Source of the DNA: an uncultured Clostridia bacterium
GTDB taxonomy: Bacteria; Bacillota; Clostridia; Oscillospirales; Ruminococcaceae
Reading direction: 5' to 3'
Assembly (NCBI GenBank): GCA_944386455.1
Contig: CALXBC010000006.1
Location: forward strand, 1 to 64,000
Length of the DNA stretch: 64,000 nucleotides
The translations under genes and the position numbers were made by a program. The notes under the pieces are model-generated. The model was not told the DNA's origin and did no database searches. It was given only the letters and a program-made list of their open reading frames with translations. Shown here piece after piece: positions 25,928 through 36,125 of the stretch. The first letter of the stretch is position 1; the number at the start of each line of letters is the position of its first letter.

Positions 25928-26296
25928 ATGGAATACAATAAGGTTCGGATTACGGTCTGTGGGAAAGAATTTGCACTCCAGACAGAGGAAAGCGCAGGTT
26001 ATATGAAAGAACTTGCGAAAATACTGGATACAAAGATCAAGGATTTTATGGCGAAAAATAATGGGGTCGATCTGACTTCGGCGGCGATCCTGGTGGGGCT
26101 TGGCGTACTGGACGACAGCTTCAAAACCAATTCTGACATTGATAATATCCGTGCCCAGATTACAGGTTATGCGGCGGAGACTGCACAGGCAAAAGATAAA
26201 ATTGACGAGCTGCAGGAAGTGATCGAATCTTTGAAACGGGAAAAAGAAAATCTGCAGCGGGATCTGGAACTGCATGCGCTGCGGGACAAGCTTTGA
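25928..26296 (+). CDS. zapA: Cell division protein ZapA
   Basis: 122 residues: a globular head (NKVRITVCGKEFALQTEES, residues 4-22) and a long C-terminal coiled coil (about 70-120). ZapA binds FtsZ and helps bundle the Z-ring. GGGAG precedes the ATG. The stop codon overlaps the U32 peptidase start (TGATG), and the operon appears to continue through dut and maf. Confidence 0.85.
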   Translation: MEYNKVRITVCGKEFALQTEESAGYMKELAKILDTKIKDFMAKNNGVDLTSAAILVGLGVLDDSFKTNSDIDNIRAQITGYAAETAQAKDKIDELQEVIESLKREKENLQRDLELHALRDKL

Positions 26297-28362
26297 TGGG
26301 ACAGAAGACGGACAAACAGCCTGAGATACTGGCTCCCTGCGGCAGTGAAGAGAGCGTACATGCAGCAGTGTGCTGCGGCGCCGATGCCGTTTATCTGGGA
26401 CAGCGGGCATTTAACGCCCGGCAGAATGCGGATAATTTTGATGCCCTGTCCTTAAAGAAAATCGTTTCCTATTGTCATCTGTATGGAGTTAAGGTCTATC
26501 AGACCCTGAATACACTTGTTTTTGACAGCGAAATTCAGCCGTTGCTTCAGTGTATTCGGACAGGCTGTCAGGCCGGAGTGGATGCGTTTATAATACAGGA
26601 TATGGGAGTGCTGTCTCTCGTCAGGCACTATGCGCCCGACATGCCGATTCATGCTTCTACTCAAATGACAATCCACACGCCGGCGGGAGCGCAGCTTCTG
26701 GAAAAGCTCGGCGTGAAACGGGTAGTGCTTGCAAGGGAACTGTCTTTGAAGGAAATTGAAGAAATCCGTTCTTCTGCGGGAATAGAGCTGGAAGTATTCG
26801 TCCACGGTGCGTTATGTGTCTGTGTATCCGGACAATGCTATATGAGCGGTATGCTGGGCGGCAGGAGCGGGAACCGAGGCTGTTGTGCCCAGCCCTGCCG
26901 TCTTCCCTTTTCGGTCAGAGGGGACGGCTCTCCTGATCTGTCGCTGAAGGATCTGTCCGCAATCGGAATTTTGGACAGACTTGCTGCAGCAGGTGTAGAC
27001 TCCTTTAAAATTGAAGGCCGAATGAAGCGGCCCGAGTATGTGGCAGCTTCGGTTACGGCATGTGCACAGAAGCTGCGCGGGAAATCTCCCGATATGGACA
27101 CCCTGCGGGCTGTTTTTTCGCGCTCTGGCTTTACCAATGCTTATTTGCTGGATCAGCGGGGAGCCGAACTTTTTGGAAGCCGCCGGAAAGAGGATGTGAC
27201 TGCGGCGGCGGAAGTCCTGAAACCATTGCGACAGCTTTATCATAAGCCTGTACAGCGGGTGGCCTGCCGCGGCACCCTGACAGTGAAGGCGGGAAAACCG
27301 GTTATCTATTGTATGACCGATGCCGACGGGAACAACGCAACTGTCTGCGGTTCGCTGCCGGAACCAGCTCAACAGATCGCGCTGACGCTGGAAAAGGCAG
27401 GCGGATATTTGTCTAAACTGGGCGGGACGCCTTTTTATTTATCGTTGCTGGACGGATCGGTGGAGAACGGTTTGATGGTTCCGGCCAGTGAACTGAACGC
27501 ACTGCGGAGAGAGTGCGTCGGACAGTTGTCAGCACTGCGTGAAGCTGTGCCCGAAAAGCGATTTGAAGCATCTGACATCAAGTTGCCGCGGACATTGCTG
27601 CCGAGTGAAAACCGGAAAGGAAGCCTGCGGCTGCGCGTCAGCAGTGTTAAGCAATTGGAAAAGCTCAGGCCGCAGGATTGCGAAGCAGTAATCATGCCGC
27701 TTCAAGAGGCTCTGGCTCAAAAAGAGCAGCTTGCAGACTTTCCTTTGATTTTAGAATTGCCGCGGGTTTATTTCGGCAAAGAAGCACTGCTCCGGCAGAA
27801 GCTTCAAGCGGCGAAGAAGGATGGATATCATCATGTGCTGGTGCAGAATCCGGCGCAGATTTTGCTGTGCAAAGAGCTTGGTTTTACGATGTCGGGCGGA
27901 TTTGGCCTGAACATCACCAATTCTTATGCAGCCGCGTTTTATCTCAATGCTGGTCTTGCGGACACAGTGGTGTCGTTTGAAACGAATCTGGAAGAGGCGC
28001 GCAGGGTTATGCACTGTATGCCTCTGGGCGCAGTTGTTTACGGGCATCTGCCTTTGATGATTACCCGCAGCTGCCCGCTGAGAAAATACCAAAGCTGTGA
28101 AACATGCGGGAAAGAGGGAACACTGACTGACCGACAAGGAAAAAGATTTTTGATGCGCTGTCATGACGGGGTGCGGGAGATTTACAATCCCGATCTGCTC
28201 TATCTGGCAGATCGTATGAAGGATCTTTCCTGTTTTGATTACCTCATGCTGTATTTCACCGCGGAAACACCGGAGGAAGCCGCAAAAGTCGTACAGGAAT
28301 ATCGTCAGGGCACGGGAAAACGTGATCGGCTGACACGAGGTCTTTATTATCGCAGAATATAA
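26296..28362 (+). CDS. U32 family peptidase (RlhA/YdcP-like)
   Basis: 688 residues from ATG 26296. The family signature is clear near residues 170-205: EVFVHGALCVCVSGQCYMSG, then GGRSGNRGCCAQPCR, with the conserved cysteines; DSFKIEGRMK follows near 240. Long members with a C-terminal extension include E. coli RlhA, needed for hydroxylation of a 23S rRNA cytidine. Whether this protein modifies RNA or cleaves peptide is unknown. An extra cysteine set in RSCPLRKYQSCETCG near residue 590 may bind a metal cluster. Confidence 0.85.
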   Translation: MGQKTDKQPEILAPCGSEESVHAAVCCGADAVYLGQRAFNARQNADNFDALSLKKIVSYCHLYGVKVYQTLNTLVFDSEIQPLLQCIRTGCQAGVDAFIIQDMGVLSLVRHYAPDMPIHASTQMTIHTPAGAQLLEKLGVKRVVLARELSLKEIEEIRSSAGIELEVFVHGALCVCVSGQCYMSGMLGGRSGNRGCCAQPCRLPFSVRGDGSPDLSLKDLSAIGILDRLAAAGVDSFKIEGRMKRPEYVAASVTACAQKLRGKSPDMDTLRAVFSRSGFTNAYLLDQRGAELFGSRRKEDVTAAAEVLKPLRQLYHKPVQRVACRGTLTVKAGKPVIYCMTDADGNNATVCGSLPEPAQQIALTLEKAGGYLSKLGGTPFYLSLLDGSVENGLMVPASELNALRRECVGQLSALREAVPEKRFEASDIKLPRTLLPSENRKGSLRLRVSSVKQLEKLRPQDCEAVIMPLQEALAQKEQLADFPLILELPRVYFGKEALLRQKLQAAKKDGYHHVLVQNPAQILLCKELGFTMSGGFGLNITNSYAAAFYLNAGLADTVVSFETNLEEARRVMHCMPLGAVVYGHLPLMITRSCPLRKYQSCETCGKEGTLTDRQGKRFLMRCHDGVREIYNPDLLYLADRMKDLSCFDYLMLYFTAETPEEAAKVVQEYRQGTGKRDRLTRGLYYRRI

Positions 28363-28387
28363 TGAACGGCGGAAAGGGGAAAACGAA

Positions 28388-28825
28388 ATGACGGTGCAAA
28401 TCAAAAAAGTGGATGAAAGAGCCAAGCTTCCGGTCCGTGCGACCGAAGGCAGTGCGGGTTATGACCTGTTTGCTCTTCTGGATGAGGAACGGCTGATTTA
28501 CCCCGGCCAGCCTATCAGGATTCATACGGGGATCGCAATCTCCATGCCAAAGCAGGAAATGGTTGGTTTGGTGTATCCCAGAAGCGGGCTGGCGAGCAAA
28601 TTCGGACTGATTCCGTCCAATTGCGTCGGGGTGATCGACAGTGACTACCGCGGAGAAATCATGGTCTCGATCACCAATCTGTCCCAGTCTGTTTATTGTA
28701 TGAAGCCGTTTGAACGGATCGCACAACTGGTGTTTGCACCTGTATTTTTGCCCGATTTGGAAGAGACGGACACCCTGTCGGAGACAGAACGCGGTATGGG
28801 CGGCTTTGGCTCGACCGGACATTGA
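28388..28825 (+). CDS. dut: dUTP diphosphatase
   Basis: 145 residues, normal for the trimeric family. All five motifs are visible: AGYDLFA (residues 23-29), PRSGLASK (near 64), GVIDSDYRGEI (near 80), RIAQLVF (near 113) and the C-terminal RGMGGFGSTG. It turns dUTP into dUMP, keeping uracil out of DNA. GGGG lies 10 nt before the ATG. Confidence 0.93.
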   Translation: MTVQIKKVDERAKLPVRATEGSAGYDLFALLDEERLIYPGQPIRIHTGIAISMPKQEMVGLVYPRSGLASKFGLIPSNCVGVIDSDYRGEIMVSITNLSQSVYCMKPFERIAQLVFAPVFLPDLEETDTLSETERGMGGFGSTGH

Positions 28826-28871
28826 CGGAAAAGATGCAGTTTGATATAGAAACAGAAAAGGAAATTTTGTC

Positions 28872-29141
28872 ATGAAATTAAAAAAGACCCTGATTTTCAT
28901 TTTATTTTTGCTTGCAGGAATTCTGCTTGGGGCAGTGATTGCATTGGCCTGTAAAAATATCAGCTTTCTGAGTTGGCTGAGTTACACAGCCTCACTTGGC
29001 TTCGGAATGCCAAACGGCGTTTCGGTGGATTTGATTATTATGAAGTTTGCATTTGGTTTTTCCTTTGAAATCAGCGTTGCCCAGATCATCTGTATTCTTA
29101 TAAGCCTTGCAATCTATAAGGGCTTCAGCAAGGGGTTCTGA
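28872..29141 (+). CDS. DUF4321 small membrane protein
   Basis: 89 residues with two hydrophobic segments (6-27 and 66-84) and the middle motif SFLSWLSYTASLGFG. This matches the DUF4321 group, commonly found next to maf and mreB in clostridia. Function unknown; a part in cell-envelope growth is suggested only by its place. Confidence 0.75.
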   Translation: MKLKKTLIFILFLLAGILLGAVIALACKNISFLSWLSYTASLGFGMPNGVSVDLIIMKFAFGFSFEISVAQIICILISLAIYKGFSKGF

Positions 29142-29145
29142 GAGG

Positions 29146-29724
29146 ATGGGCGAAAAAATTCTTCTGGCGTCCTGTTCGCCGCGCAGGCGAGAGCTGATGG
29201 CTTTGATTACCGATGCGTTTGCCGTTTGTTCTCCTGATTTTGATGAAAGCAGCATCAGGGAAAAGAATCCCGAGAAACTGGCACAGCTGTTGTCCGGTCA
29301 TAAGGCGAAGTCGATTTCATGTAAATCGGAGACGCTGGTGATTGCGGCCGATACGGTGGTGGCGGCACCGGACGGCAGCATATTCGGAAAGCCCAGGGAT
29401 GCGCATGAAGCATCGGCAATGCTGCATGCCCTGTCTGGAAAGAAACACCGCGTTATCACCGGCGTGACGCTTTTGGACGGCAAATATGAAGATACCTTCT
29501 GTGTCGTGACTGACGTATATTTTCGTTTGCTTGAAGAAACTGAGATCGCCGCCTATATTTCATCCGGTGAGCCGTTTGACAAGGCAGGCGGCTATGGAAT
29601 CCAGGGAAAGGCGGCGCTGTTTGTTGAGCGGATCGACGGGGATTACTTCAATGTGGTAGGGTTCCCTGTTTCGTCCGTATATCTTGCAGTGCAAAAATGG
29701 AAGGCCCAGGCCGAACAGCGCTGA
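29146..29724 (+). CDS. maf: Maf-like nucleotide pyrophosphatase
   Basis: 193 residues from ATG 29146; an in-frame start at 29107 would overlap the previous gene. LLASCSPRRREL at residues 6-17 and the conserved VIAADTVV near 63 are family motifs, and FDKAGGYGIQGKAA follows near 147. Maf proteins hydrolyse modified or non-standard nucleoside triphosphates and are linked to septum formation. It sits directly before mreB, as in many Firmicutes. Confidence 0.88.
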   Translation: MGEKILLASCSPRRRELMALITDAFAVCSPDFDESSIREKNPEKLAQLLSGHKAKSISCKSETLVIAADTVVAAPDGSIFGKPRDAHEASAMLHALSGKKHRVITGVTLLDGKYEDTFCVVTDVYFRLLEETEIAAYISSGEPFDKAGGYGIQGKAALFVERIDGDYFNVVGFPVSSVYLAVQKWKAQAEQR

Positions 29725-29800
29725 GAGGCCGCGTCATGCAGAATGCCTGAAATATTACAAAACAGAAAAAATTCATAATTTATTGTTGTGTTTCTGATAA

Positions 29801-30874
<1,074 letters not shown>

Positions 30875-30885
30875 GGACTGATTTC

Positions 30886-30916
30886 ACTCTACAAGGCGGC
30901 AGACGTCTTGTAGAGT
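30886..30916 (+). terminator. Hairpin between mreB and mreC
   Basis: ACTCTACAAG at 30886-30895 pairs with CTTGTAGAGT at 30907-30916. It has a weak T-rich tail and may lower transcription from mreB into mreC. Confidence 0.5.
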
Positions 30917-30958
30917 CCTTTCATTTATTTGAAGATCAGGAAGAAAGGAGCCGGTGTT

Positions 30959-31831
30959 ATGCGGGATTTTTTGCGAAGCAGGCGGTTTAAAGTGCTGCTG
31001 GCTGTATTAGCCGTTTTGCTTGGCTTTATGATATATGCGGCCGCAAGCGGAGATATGGCGACCATACCTTCTAAAATCGTCAGTGCGGTCGTGACGCCGT
31101 TTCAAAAGCTCTCCTCTGCAATCTCAACTTCTGTTTCGGGATTTTTGGGACAGTTCGCCAATTCCAGTAAAAACTATGAGGAAAACATTGCGCTGAAGGA
31201 TCGGATCGCAGAGCTGGAGAACAAGCTCGTGGATTATGAGGAATTGAAGGATGAAGTAGAACAGCTGCGGGAACTGGCAGGGGTTCAGGCGCTTTCTGAG
31301 GATTATGACGGAGTAGGAGCGACAGTCATTGCGCGGGATGCGACGGATCAGTATTATTCCTTTATTCTCGACAAAGGCTCCAAGCATGGCATCAAAGAAC
31401 ACGACCCGGTCGTGACGCAGCGGGGGCTGGTTGGCACCGTGACAAAGGTGTATCCGACCTCCTGTCAGGTGGTGACGATTCTAAGCCCCGATTTGTATGT
31501 TGGGGCACTGGAAACGCGAACAGGAGAGACAGGGTCTGTCTCCGGCAGCGTGGAGCTGGTAGAAGACGGAAAGTGCGTGCTCAACTATTTGCAGCGGGAG
31601 ACCAATATTACAAACGGAGATGTGATCTCCACATCCGGCTCCAGCGGCCGCTATCCGCAGGGCTTTGTGATCGGAATTGTAGAAGATGTCCAGCAGAAGC
31701 CGGACGGCAAGACCGCTTATGCTGTAATCCAGCCGAGCGAGGACATCAAATCTGTCAGCAACGTGTGCATCCTGACTGAGTTTGAGGGAAAGGGCATACA
31801 GGCGGGCGATGAAGGTGCAGAAGCAGAATAG
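30959..31831 (+). CDS. mreC: Cell shape protein MreC
   Basis: 290 residues from ATG 30959, placed 8 nt after AAGGAG; an in-frame ATG at 30929 lacks a site. One membrane segment at residues 10-28 is followed by a coiled coil with heptad leucines (about 70-105) and the two beta-barrels typical of MreC, with VVTQRGLVGTVTKV near 143. It links MreB filaments to PBP2 and RodA from the outside. Confidence 0.92.
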   Translation: MRDFLRSRRFKVLLAVLAVLLGFMIYAAASGDMATIPSKIVSAVVTPFQKLSSAISTSVSGFLGQFANSSKNYEENIALKDRIAELENKLVDYEELKDEVEQLRELAGVQALSEDYDGVGATVIARDATDQYYSFILDKGSKHGIKEHDPVVTQRGLVGTVTKVYPTSCQVVTILSPDLYVGALETRTGETGSVSGSVELVEDGKCVLNYLQRETNITNGDVISTSGSSGRYPQGFVIGIVEDVQQKPDGKTAYAVIQPSEDIKSVSNVCILTEFEGKGIQAGDEGAEAE

Positions 31832-31859
31832 TGCTTTGTGAAAGAAATCCGCGAAAGGA

Positions 31860-32390
31860 ATGGTCGTGGCTGTGGCTGAGATGAGTCAGCGCAAAAGGAA
31901 TGCGGTCAAGTGGATCCTGTATTCGATTTTGCTTTTTGTTGCGTTTATTTTCCAGACAACGGTCGATCTGTTCCAGATATTCGGTGTAAAGCCTATATGG
32001 ATCCTGCCGGTCATCATGTATATTGCTGTTTTTGAAGGAGAATGGGCCGGGGCGATTTTCGGCGTGGTCGGCGGCTTGTTCTGGGACACTGCAGCGAATA
32101 AGCTACTGGGTTTCAATGCCATTATTCTGCTGGTTTTGACGGTATGCGCTGCTTTGCTGTCCATGTATCTGATCAAGGCAAACTTCTGGAACAGTCTCCT
32201 GATTGTTTTGGCAGCCGCTTTGATACAGGGGCTTGCGGATTATGTGTTTTGCTATCTGATCTGGGGACATAGCAGCACCCATTTGATTTTGATCAAAAAA
32301 ATACTGCCGACAGTCGCTTATACAACAATTGCTGCGGTTCCGCTTTTTTTTCTGGTGCGAAAGATTTCACGGGCATTTCGCCCGGAATGA
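31860..32390 (+). CDS. mreD: Rod shape-determining protein MreD
   Basis: 176 residues with about five hydrophobic segments and the WAGAIFGVVGGLFWD motif near 60-74 seen in MreD. AAAGGA lies right against ATG 31860, so GTG 31866 or ATG 31881 may be the actual start. It is part of the elongasome with MreB, MreC and PBP2. Confidence 0.88.
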   Translation: MVVAVAEMSQRKRNAVKWILYSILLFVAFIFQTTVDLFQIFGVKPIWILPVIMYIAVFEGEWAGAIFGVVGGLFWDTAANKLLGFNAIILLVLTVCAALLSMYLIKANFWNSLLIVLAAALIQGLADYVFCYLIWGHSSTHLILIKKILPTVAYTTIAAVPLFFLVRKISRAFRPE

Positions 32391-32439
32391 TGAAGAACGA
32401 AATTTGAATTTTGAATATGTTTGAAAGGAGCTGTGACAG

Positions 32440-34434
32440 ATGGAAAAATGCAAGGAAAGAATACGGCTGATCATACTGGTTTTGTTGGTTGTTGCCATTT
32501 TTTTGACAGGCGGATTCCGTCTGATGCAGTTTCAAGTGGTAAACGGAGCCGAATACGCAGCCCAGGCCAACCGTCTGACCACCAGCAGAACGGAGATCAA
32601 GGCTGCCCGCGGGGAAATCGTAGACCGTTACGGCCGCCCTCTTGTCACAAACAAGGTCGGTTTTAACATCATTTTTTATCGTTCGTTTATGCCCAAGGGG
32701 GAAGAAAACGAGATTATTTCCGGTTTGATCGATCTGTTGGAAAAATCAGGTGTGGAGTGGATCGATGAATGTCCGATTACCAAAACGACTCCTTATCAGT
32801 TCATCGAGGGAATGGATGATGAAGTAGCCAAAATGAAAAAGCTGCTGCGTCTGAATACCTATGCGACAGCCCAGAACTGCATGGATGAGCTGATCAAGCA
32901 GGCGGAAATAGAAGGCTATGATGAGGAATGGACCCGCTTGATTGCAGGCGTCCGGTATCAGATGCTTCGGACGGAGTTTTCGCTGTACAACAACTATACC
33001 TTTGCTGAGGATGTTCCGGCTTCACTGGTTGCAGCGGTCAAGGAGCTGAGCGATCAGTTCCCCGGCGTGGATGTGTCTGAGGAGACGATGCGAAGCTACG
33101 TCAGCGGGACAATCGCACCGCATATCATCGGCACGATCGGCCCGATCTATGCAGAAGAGTATGATGAACTCAAGGACAAAGGCTACAAGATGAACGACGT
33201 CATTGGCAAGTCAGGGATCGAATCTGCGATGGAAAGCTATCTGCGCGGGACGGACGGCGTCCGCGAAATTTCGCAGAATAAAAACGGACAGGTCATCAGC
33301 GATACCGTAACGACTGAGGCAGTGCCGGGCAATACGGTGATGCTGACCATTGACAAATATTTTCAGCAAGAAGTGCAAAACATACTGGAGGATCACATTC
33401 TGAATGTGGAGCATAATACCGAGGACGGCAAAGATGCTTTTGCCGGCGCGGTGGTTGTGCTGGATGTCAAAACAGGAGAAGTCCAGGCCTGTGCCACCTA
33501 TCCCAGCTATGACATCAACGATTATCGGACCAAGTACAGTGAGCTGAGCTCTGACAAAGTGGGACTCCCGCTGTTCAACAGGGCTCTGCAGGGCGCTTAC
33601 CGTCCCGGATCGACCTTTAAAACGGCGGTTGCGGTCGGTGCTTTAAGTGAAGGAACCATCAATAAAAGCACGACTTTTCGCTGTACAAGAAAATATGAGC
33701 GATATCCCGGAATGAACTGTACAGGTTATCATGGCACGCTCAGTGTTGTCAGGGCAATCCGGGACTCCTGCAACATCTTTTTTTATGAAACAGGGCAAAA
33801 GCTGGGAATCGAAAATATCGACAAATACGCGAATGCCCTTGGACTTGGCGTAGACACCGGACTTGAAATTTATGCAGAAACCGGTGCTGTGTCCAGCCCG
33901 GAACGGGCAAAAGCACTGGGAAGAGAATGGCAGTATGGCGGCGACGAGGCGCAGACCTCAATTGGACAGCTGGATACGGTAGTGACGCCGCTCCAGATGG
34001 CGACACAGGCCATGACCCTTGCCAATAACGGAACACGTTACGAAACGCACATTGTGAAGTCCATTCAAAGCTATAATTTTGATAAAACCATAACGGAGAC
34101 CCAACCTGTAGTGGTATCCCAGCTGGAAAACAAAAACGGCGCTTTTGATATCGTGCGGGAAGGAATGATGGCGGCGGCCGATAAATATGCATCGTTTCAA
34201 CGGCTTCCGGTTGATGCGGCTTTGAAAACAGGTACGCCCCAGACAACCAAAACGACGTTCCATTCGGCAGCGATTGCATATGCGCCTGCGGAAGATGCAG
34301 AAATTTCGATCGGCGTTTATATTGAAAAGGGCTGCCGTGCCAGAGAAGTGGTCCCCAGAGTCATTGAAGCGTATTTGAAAACCAAGGAAACGCAGAAACA
34401 GTATCCGCAAGCTTCACAAACATTACTACCATAA
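32440..34434 (+). CDS. mrdA: Penicillin-binding protein 2
   Basis: 664 residues. One membrane segment at 9-27, a dimerisation domain with ARGEIVDRYGRPL near 56-68, then a transpeptidase domain with GSTFKTA (active-site SxxK near 390), SCN near 442 and KTG near 590. It cross-links peptidoglycan during elongation. GGAG lies 10 nt before the ATG. It follows mreD directly, as in typical rod-shape operons. Confidence 0.92.
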   Translation: MEKCKERIRLIILVLLVVAIFLTGGFRLMQFQVVNGAEYAAQANRLTTSRTEIKAARGEIVDRYGRPLVTNKVGFNIIFYRSFMPKGEENEIISGLIDLLEKSGVEWIDECPITKTTPYQFIEGMDDEVAKMKKLLRLNTYATAQNCMDELIKQAEIEGYDEEWTRLIAGVRYQMLRTEFSLYNNYTFAEDVPASLVAAVKELSDQFPGVDVSEETMRSYVSGTIAPHIIGTIGPIYAEEYDELKDKGYKMNDVIGKSGIESAMESYLRGTDGVREISQNKNGQVISDTVTTEAVPGNTVMLTIDKYFQQEVQNILEDHILNVEHNTEDGKDAFAGAVVVLDVKTGEVQACATYPSYDINDYRTKYSELSSDKVGLPLFNRALQGAYRPGSTFKTAVAVGALSEGTINKSTTFRCTRKYERYPGMNCTGYHGTLSVVRAIRDSCNIFFYETGQKLGIENIDKYANALGLGVDTGLEIYAETGAVSSPERAKALGREWQYGGDEAQTSIGQLDTVVTPLQMATQAMTLANNGTRYETHIVKSIQSYNFDKTITETQPVVVSQLENKNGAFDIVREGMMAAADKYASFQRLPVDAALKTGTPQTTKTTFHSAAIAYAPAEDAEISIGVYIEKGCRAREVVPRVIEAYLKTKETQKQYPQASQTLLP

Positions 34435-34498
34435 TTTATAACAGTATACAAAAATTGTAAAGTATGTATAAAATATTTTTCTTTTCGTAAAAAACACT

Positions 34499-34526
34499 TT
34501 GACAAAAGCATTTTTCGTGGTAGAAT
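34499..34526 (+). promoter_or_regulatory. Promoter of minD-mgsA
   Basis: TTGACA at 34499-34504, 16 bp, TAGAAT at 34521-34526. Confidence 0.65.
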
Positions 34527-34541
34527 AAAAAGAAAGGGTTT

Positions 34542-34607
34542 CTTTGCTGTCTGGCAGAGAGGTATTCTGATATACTGCTTTGCAGTAAAAAAGTGCCGGA
34601 CAGAAAG
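34542..34607 (+). promoter_or_regulatory. Structured leader before minD
   Basis: CTGTCTGGCA at 34547-34556 pairs with TGCCGGACAG at 34594-34603, and an inner hairpin TACTGC/GCAGTA lies at 34573-34587. It lies between the promoter and the minD start, about 130 nt of leader in all. I recognise no known riboswitch class and no T-run follows. Confidence 0.4.
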
Positions 34608-34659
34608 TTTTGTTATTCAGGCGTTTTTTGAAATCGGATCAAAGATCGGAAAGTGGATT

Positions 34660-35394
34660 ATGTCGAATATCATTGCAATCACATCCGGGAAAGGCGGGGC
34701 CGGAAAATCGACGGTTTCTGCCGGCATCGGACAGGCGCTTGCAAAACGGGGAAAAAAGACGGTTGTAATTGAGCTGGATGCCGGACTGCGCGGACTGGAT
34801 ATTATGCTGGGAGTGGAAAACCAGGTCGTTTATGATCTGGGCGACCTTGTATCCGGTGCCTGCAGCCTGGATGATGCTGCGGTTTCCATTGACGGTTGTC
34901 CCAATCTGTTTTTGATCGCGGCACCGACCATGCTGCCGGAAGGAATGGACAAACCGGAACTGCCGCAGGTTGTGCAGGCGCTTTCATCCTGGTTTGATTA
35001 TGTGATATTGGATCTGCCGGCCGGGATCCGTTTCAGTCTTCAGCTGATTCCCCGGCTTGCCGATATGACGGTTATTGTCGCAACGCCGGACTATGTTTCT
35101 GTCCGGGACTCCAACAGAGTGGCTTCTGCGCTCACAGAGCTTGGGGTCACAAACTGCCGTCTGCTGATTAACAAGGTCAATACAAAATACCGTAAAATGA
35201 ACATCATCAAGGATTTGGATGAGGTTCTGGACGGTGTCGGTGTTCCGCTGTTAGGCGTGTTGCCGGAAGATCTGCAGATCAAGTCGGTTTTTTCCTGCGG
35301 CGGACAATTGGAAAAAGAAACTGCGCCCGCTGTTATTTTTGAACGAATTGCAGCAAGAATAGAGGGTGAATATACCCCTTTATATATTATATAA
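34660..35394 (+). CDS. minD: MinD-like septum-site ATPase
   Basis: 244 residues. The deviant Walker A KGGAGKST at residues 11-18, [14 protein letters not shown] near 38-51 and LDLPAG near 116 are MinD marks. MinD places the inhibitor MinC at the poles. Two things are unusual: no minC or minE is adjacent, and the C-terminus ([13 protein letters not shown]) lacks the usual basic amphipathic membrane helix, so membrane binding may be weak or different. It is the first gene of a short transcript with mgsA. Confidence 0.85.
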   Translation: MSNIIAITSGKGGAGKSTVSAGIGQALAKRGKKTVVIELDAGLRGLDIMLGVENQVVYDLGDLVSGACSLDDAAVSIDGCPNLFLIAAPTMLPEGMDKPELPQVVQALSSWFDYVILDLPAGIRFSLQLIPRLADMTVIVATPDYVSVRDSNRVASALTELGVTNCRLLINKVNTKYRKMNIIKDLDEVLDGVGVPLLGVLPEDLQIKSVFSCGGQLEKETAPAVIFERIAARIEGEYTPLYII

Positions 35395-35417
35395 AATTTT
35401 TCAAGGAGGACTTAAAA

Positions 35418-35822
35418 ATGAACATAGCATTGATTGCGCATGATTCCAAAAAAGAACTGATGGTACAATTCTGCATTGCTTATTGCGGTATTTTAAGTCG
35501 TCATAATATATGTGCGACCGGAACGACAGGAAAGCTCGTTTCGGAAGCAACCGGACTGAATATCCAGCGTTTTTTGAGCGGCAGCCAGGGGGGCGATCAG
35601 CAGATCGGCGCACGGATTGCCTGCAATGAGATCGATGTGCTTTTGTTTTTCCGTGATCCGCTGACTGCCAAGGATTCGGAGCCAAATGAAATGAATTTGC
35701 TGCGTCTTTGTGATGTACATAATATTCCGGTGGCGACGAATATCGCTACGGCCGAGGTGCTGATCCACGGACTGGAGCGCGGCGATCTTGACTGGCGGAA
35801 TATTATTAACGCGAGAATCTGA
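35418..35822 (+). CDS. mgsA: Methylglyoxal synthase
   Basis: 134 residues. ALIAHDSKK at the start, the phosphate-binding ATGTTGKL near 33-40, [14 protein letters not shown] with the catalytic Asp near 61, and FFRDPLT near 77-83 define the family. It converts dihydroxyacetone phosphate to methylglyoxal, relieving sugar-phosphate build-up. GGAGG lies 9 nt before the ATG. The pairing with minD is recurrent in some clostridia. Confidence 0.93.
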   Translation: MNIALIAHDSKKELMVQFCIAYCGILSRHNICATGTTGKLVSEATGLNIQRFLSGSQGGDQQIGARIACNEIDVLLFFRDPLTAKDSEPNEMNLLRLCDVHNIPVATNIATAEVLIHGLERGDLDWRNIINARI

Positions 35823-35859
35823 CAGCTTTTCATAGATACGGCAGTATTTATCTGTCGTG

Positions 35860-36097
35860 TATCCCGGCGGTGATGGGAAAGAGTAACTGCTGAAGACATG
35901 CACAGCGAAGGGGATAACGGTGCGAGCCCCGGCAGAATCTTTGCAGCGAAGGACATTTCCGGAGCCGGGCGTAAGCCTGCGTTAAAGGCCGAGCGAGCGG
36001 GAGGCAGTTTGGTTTTACTGTTTCCAACAAGGGTGGCACCGCGTAGATGATACGTCCCTTAACAGCGTCGGCGGACGGCGCTGCTAGGGGATTTTTT
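35860..36097 (+). promoter_or_regulatory. T-box leader of hisS-aspS
   Basis: The T-box core AAGGGTGGCACCGCG is at 36029-36043 and is followed by a terminator (arms GTCCCT and AGGGGA, inner AGCG/CGCT, T-run at 36092-36097). Stem I shows AGTA at its 5' side (near 35882) and the AGCGA and GCGAGC loop parts. The specifier side reads GAAGGACATTTCC at about 35945; GAC (Asp) followed by A fits best. Uncharged tRNA would stop termination and raise expression of the synthetases. Confidence 0.9.
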
Positions 36098-36125
36098 ATT
36101 TTAAACAGGGAAAGGAAAGAACAAC

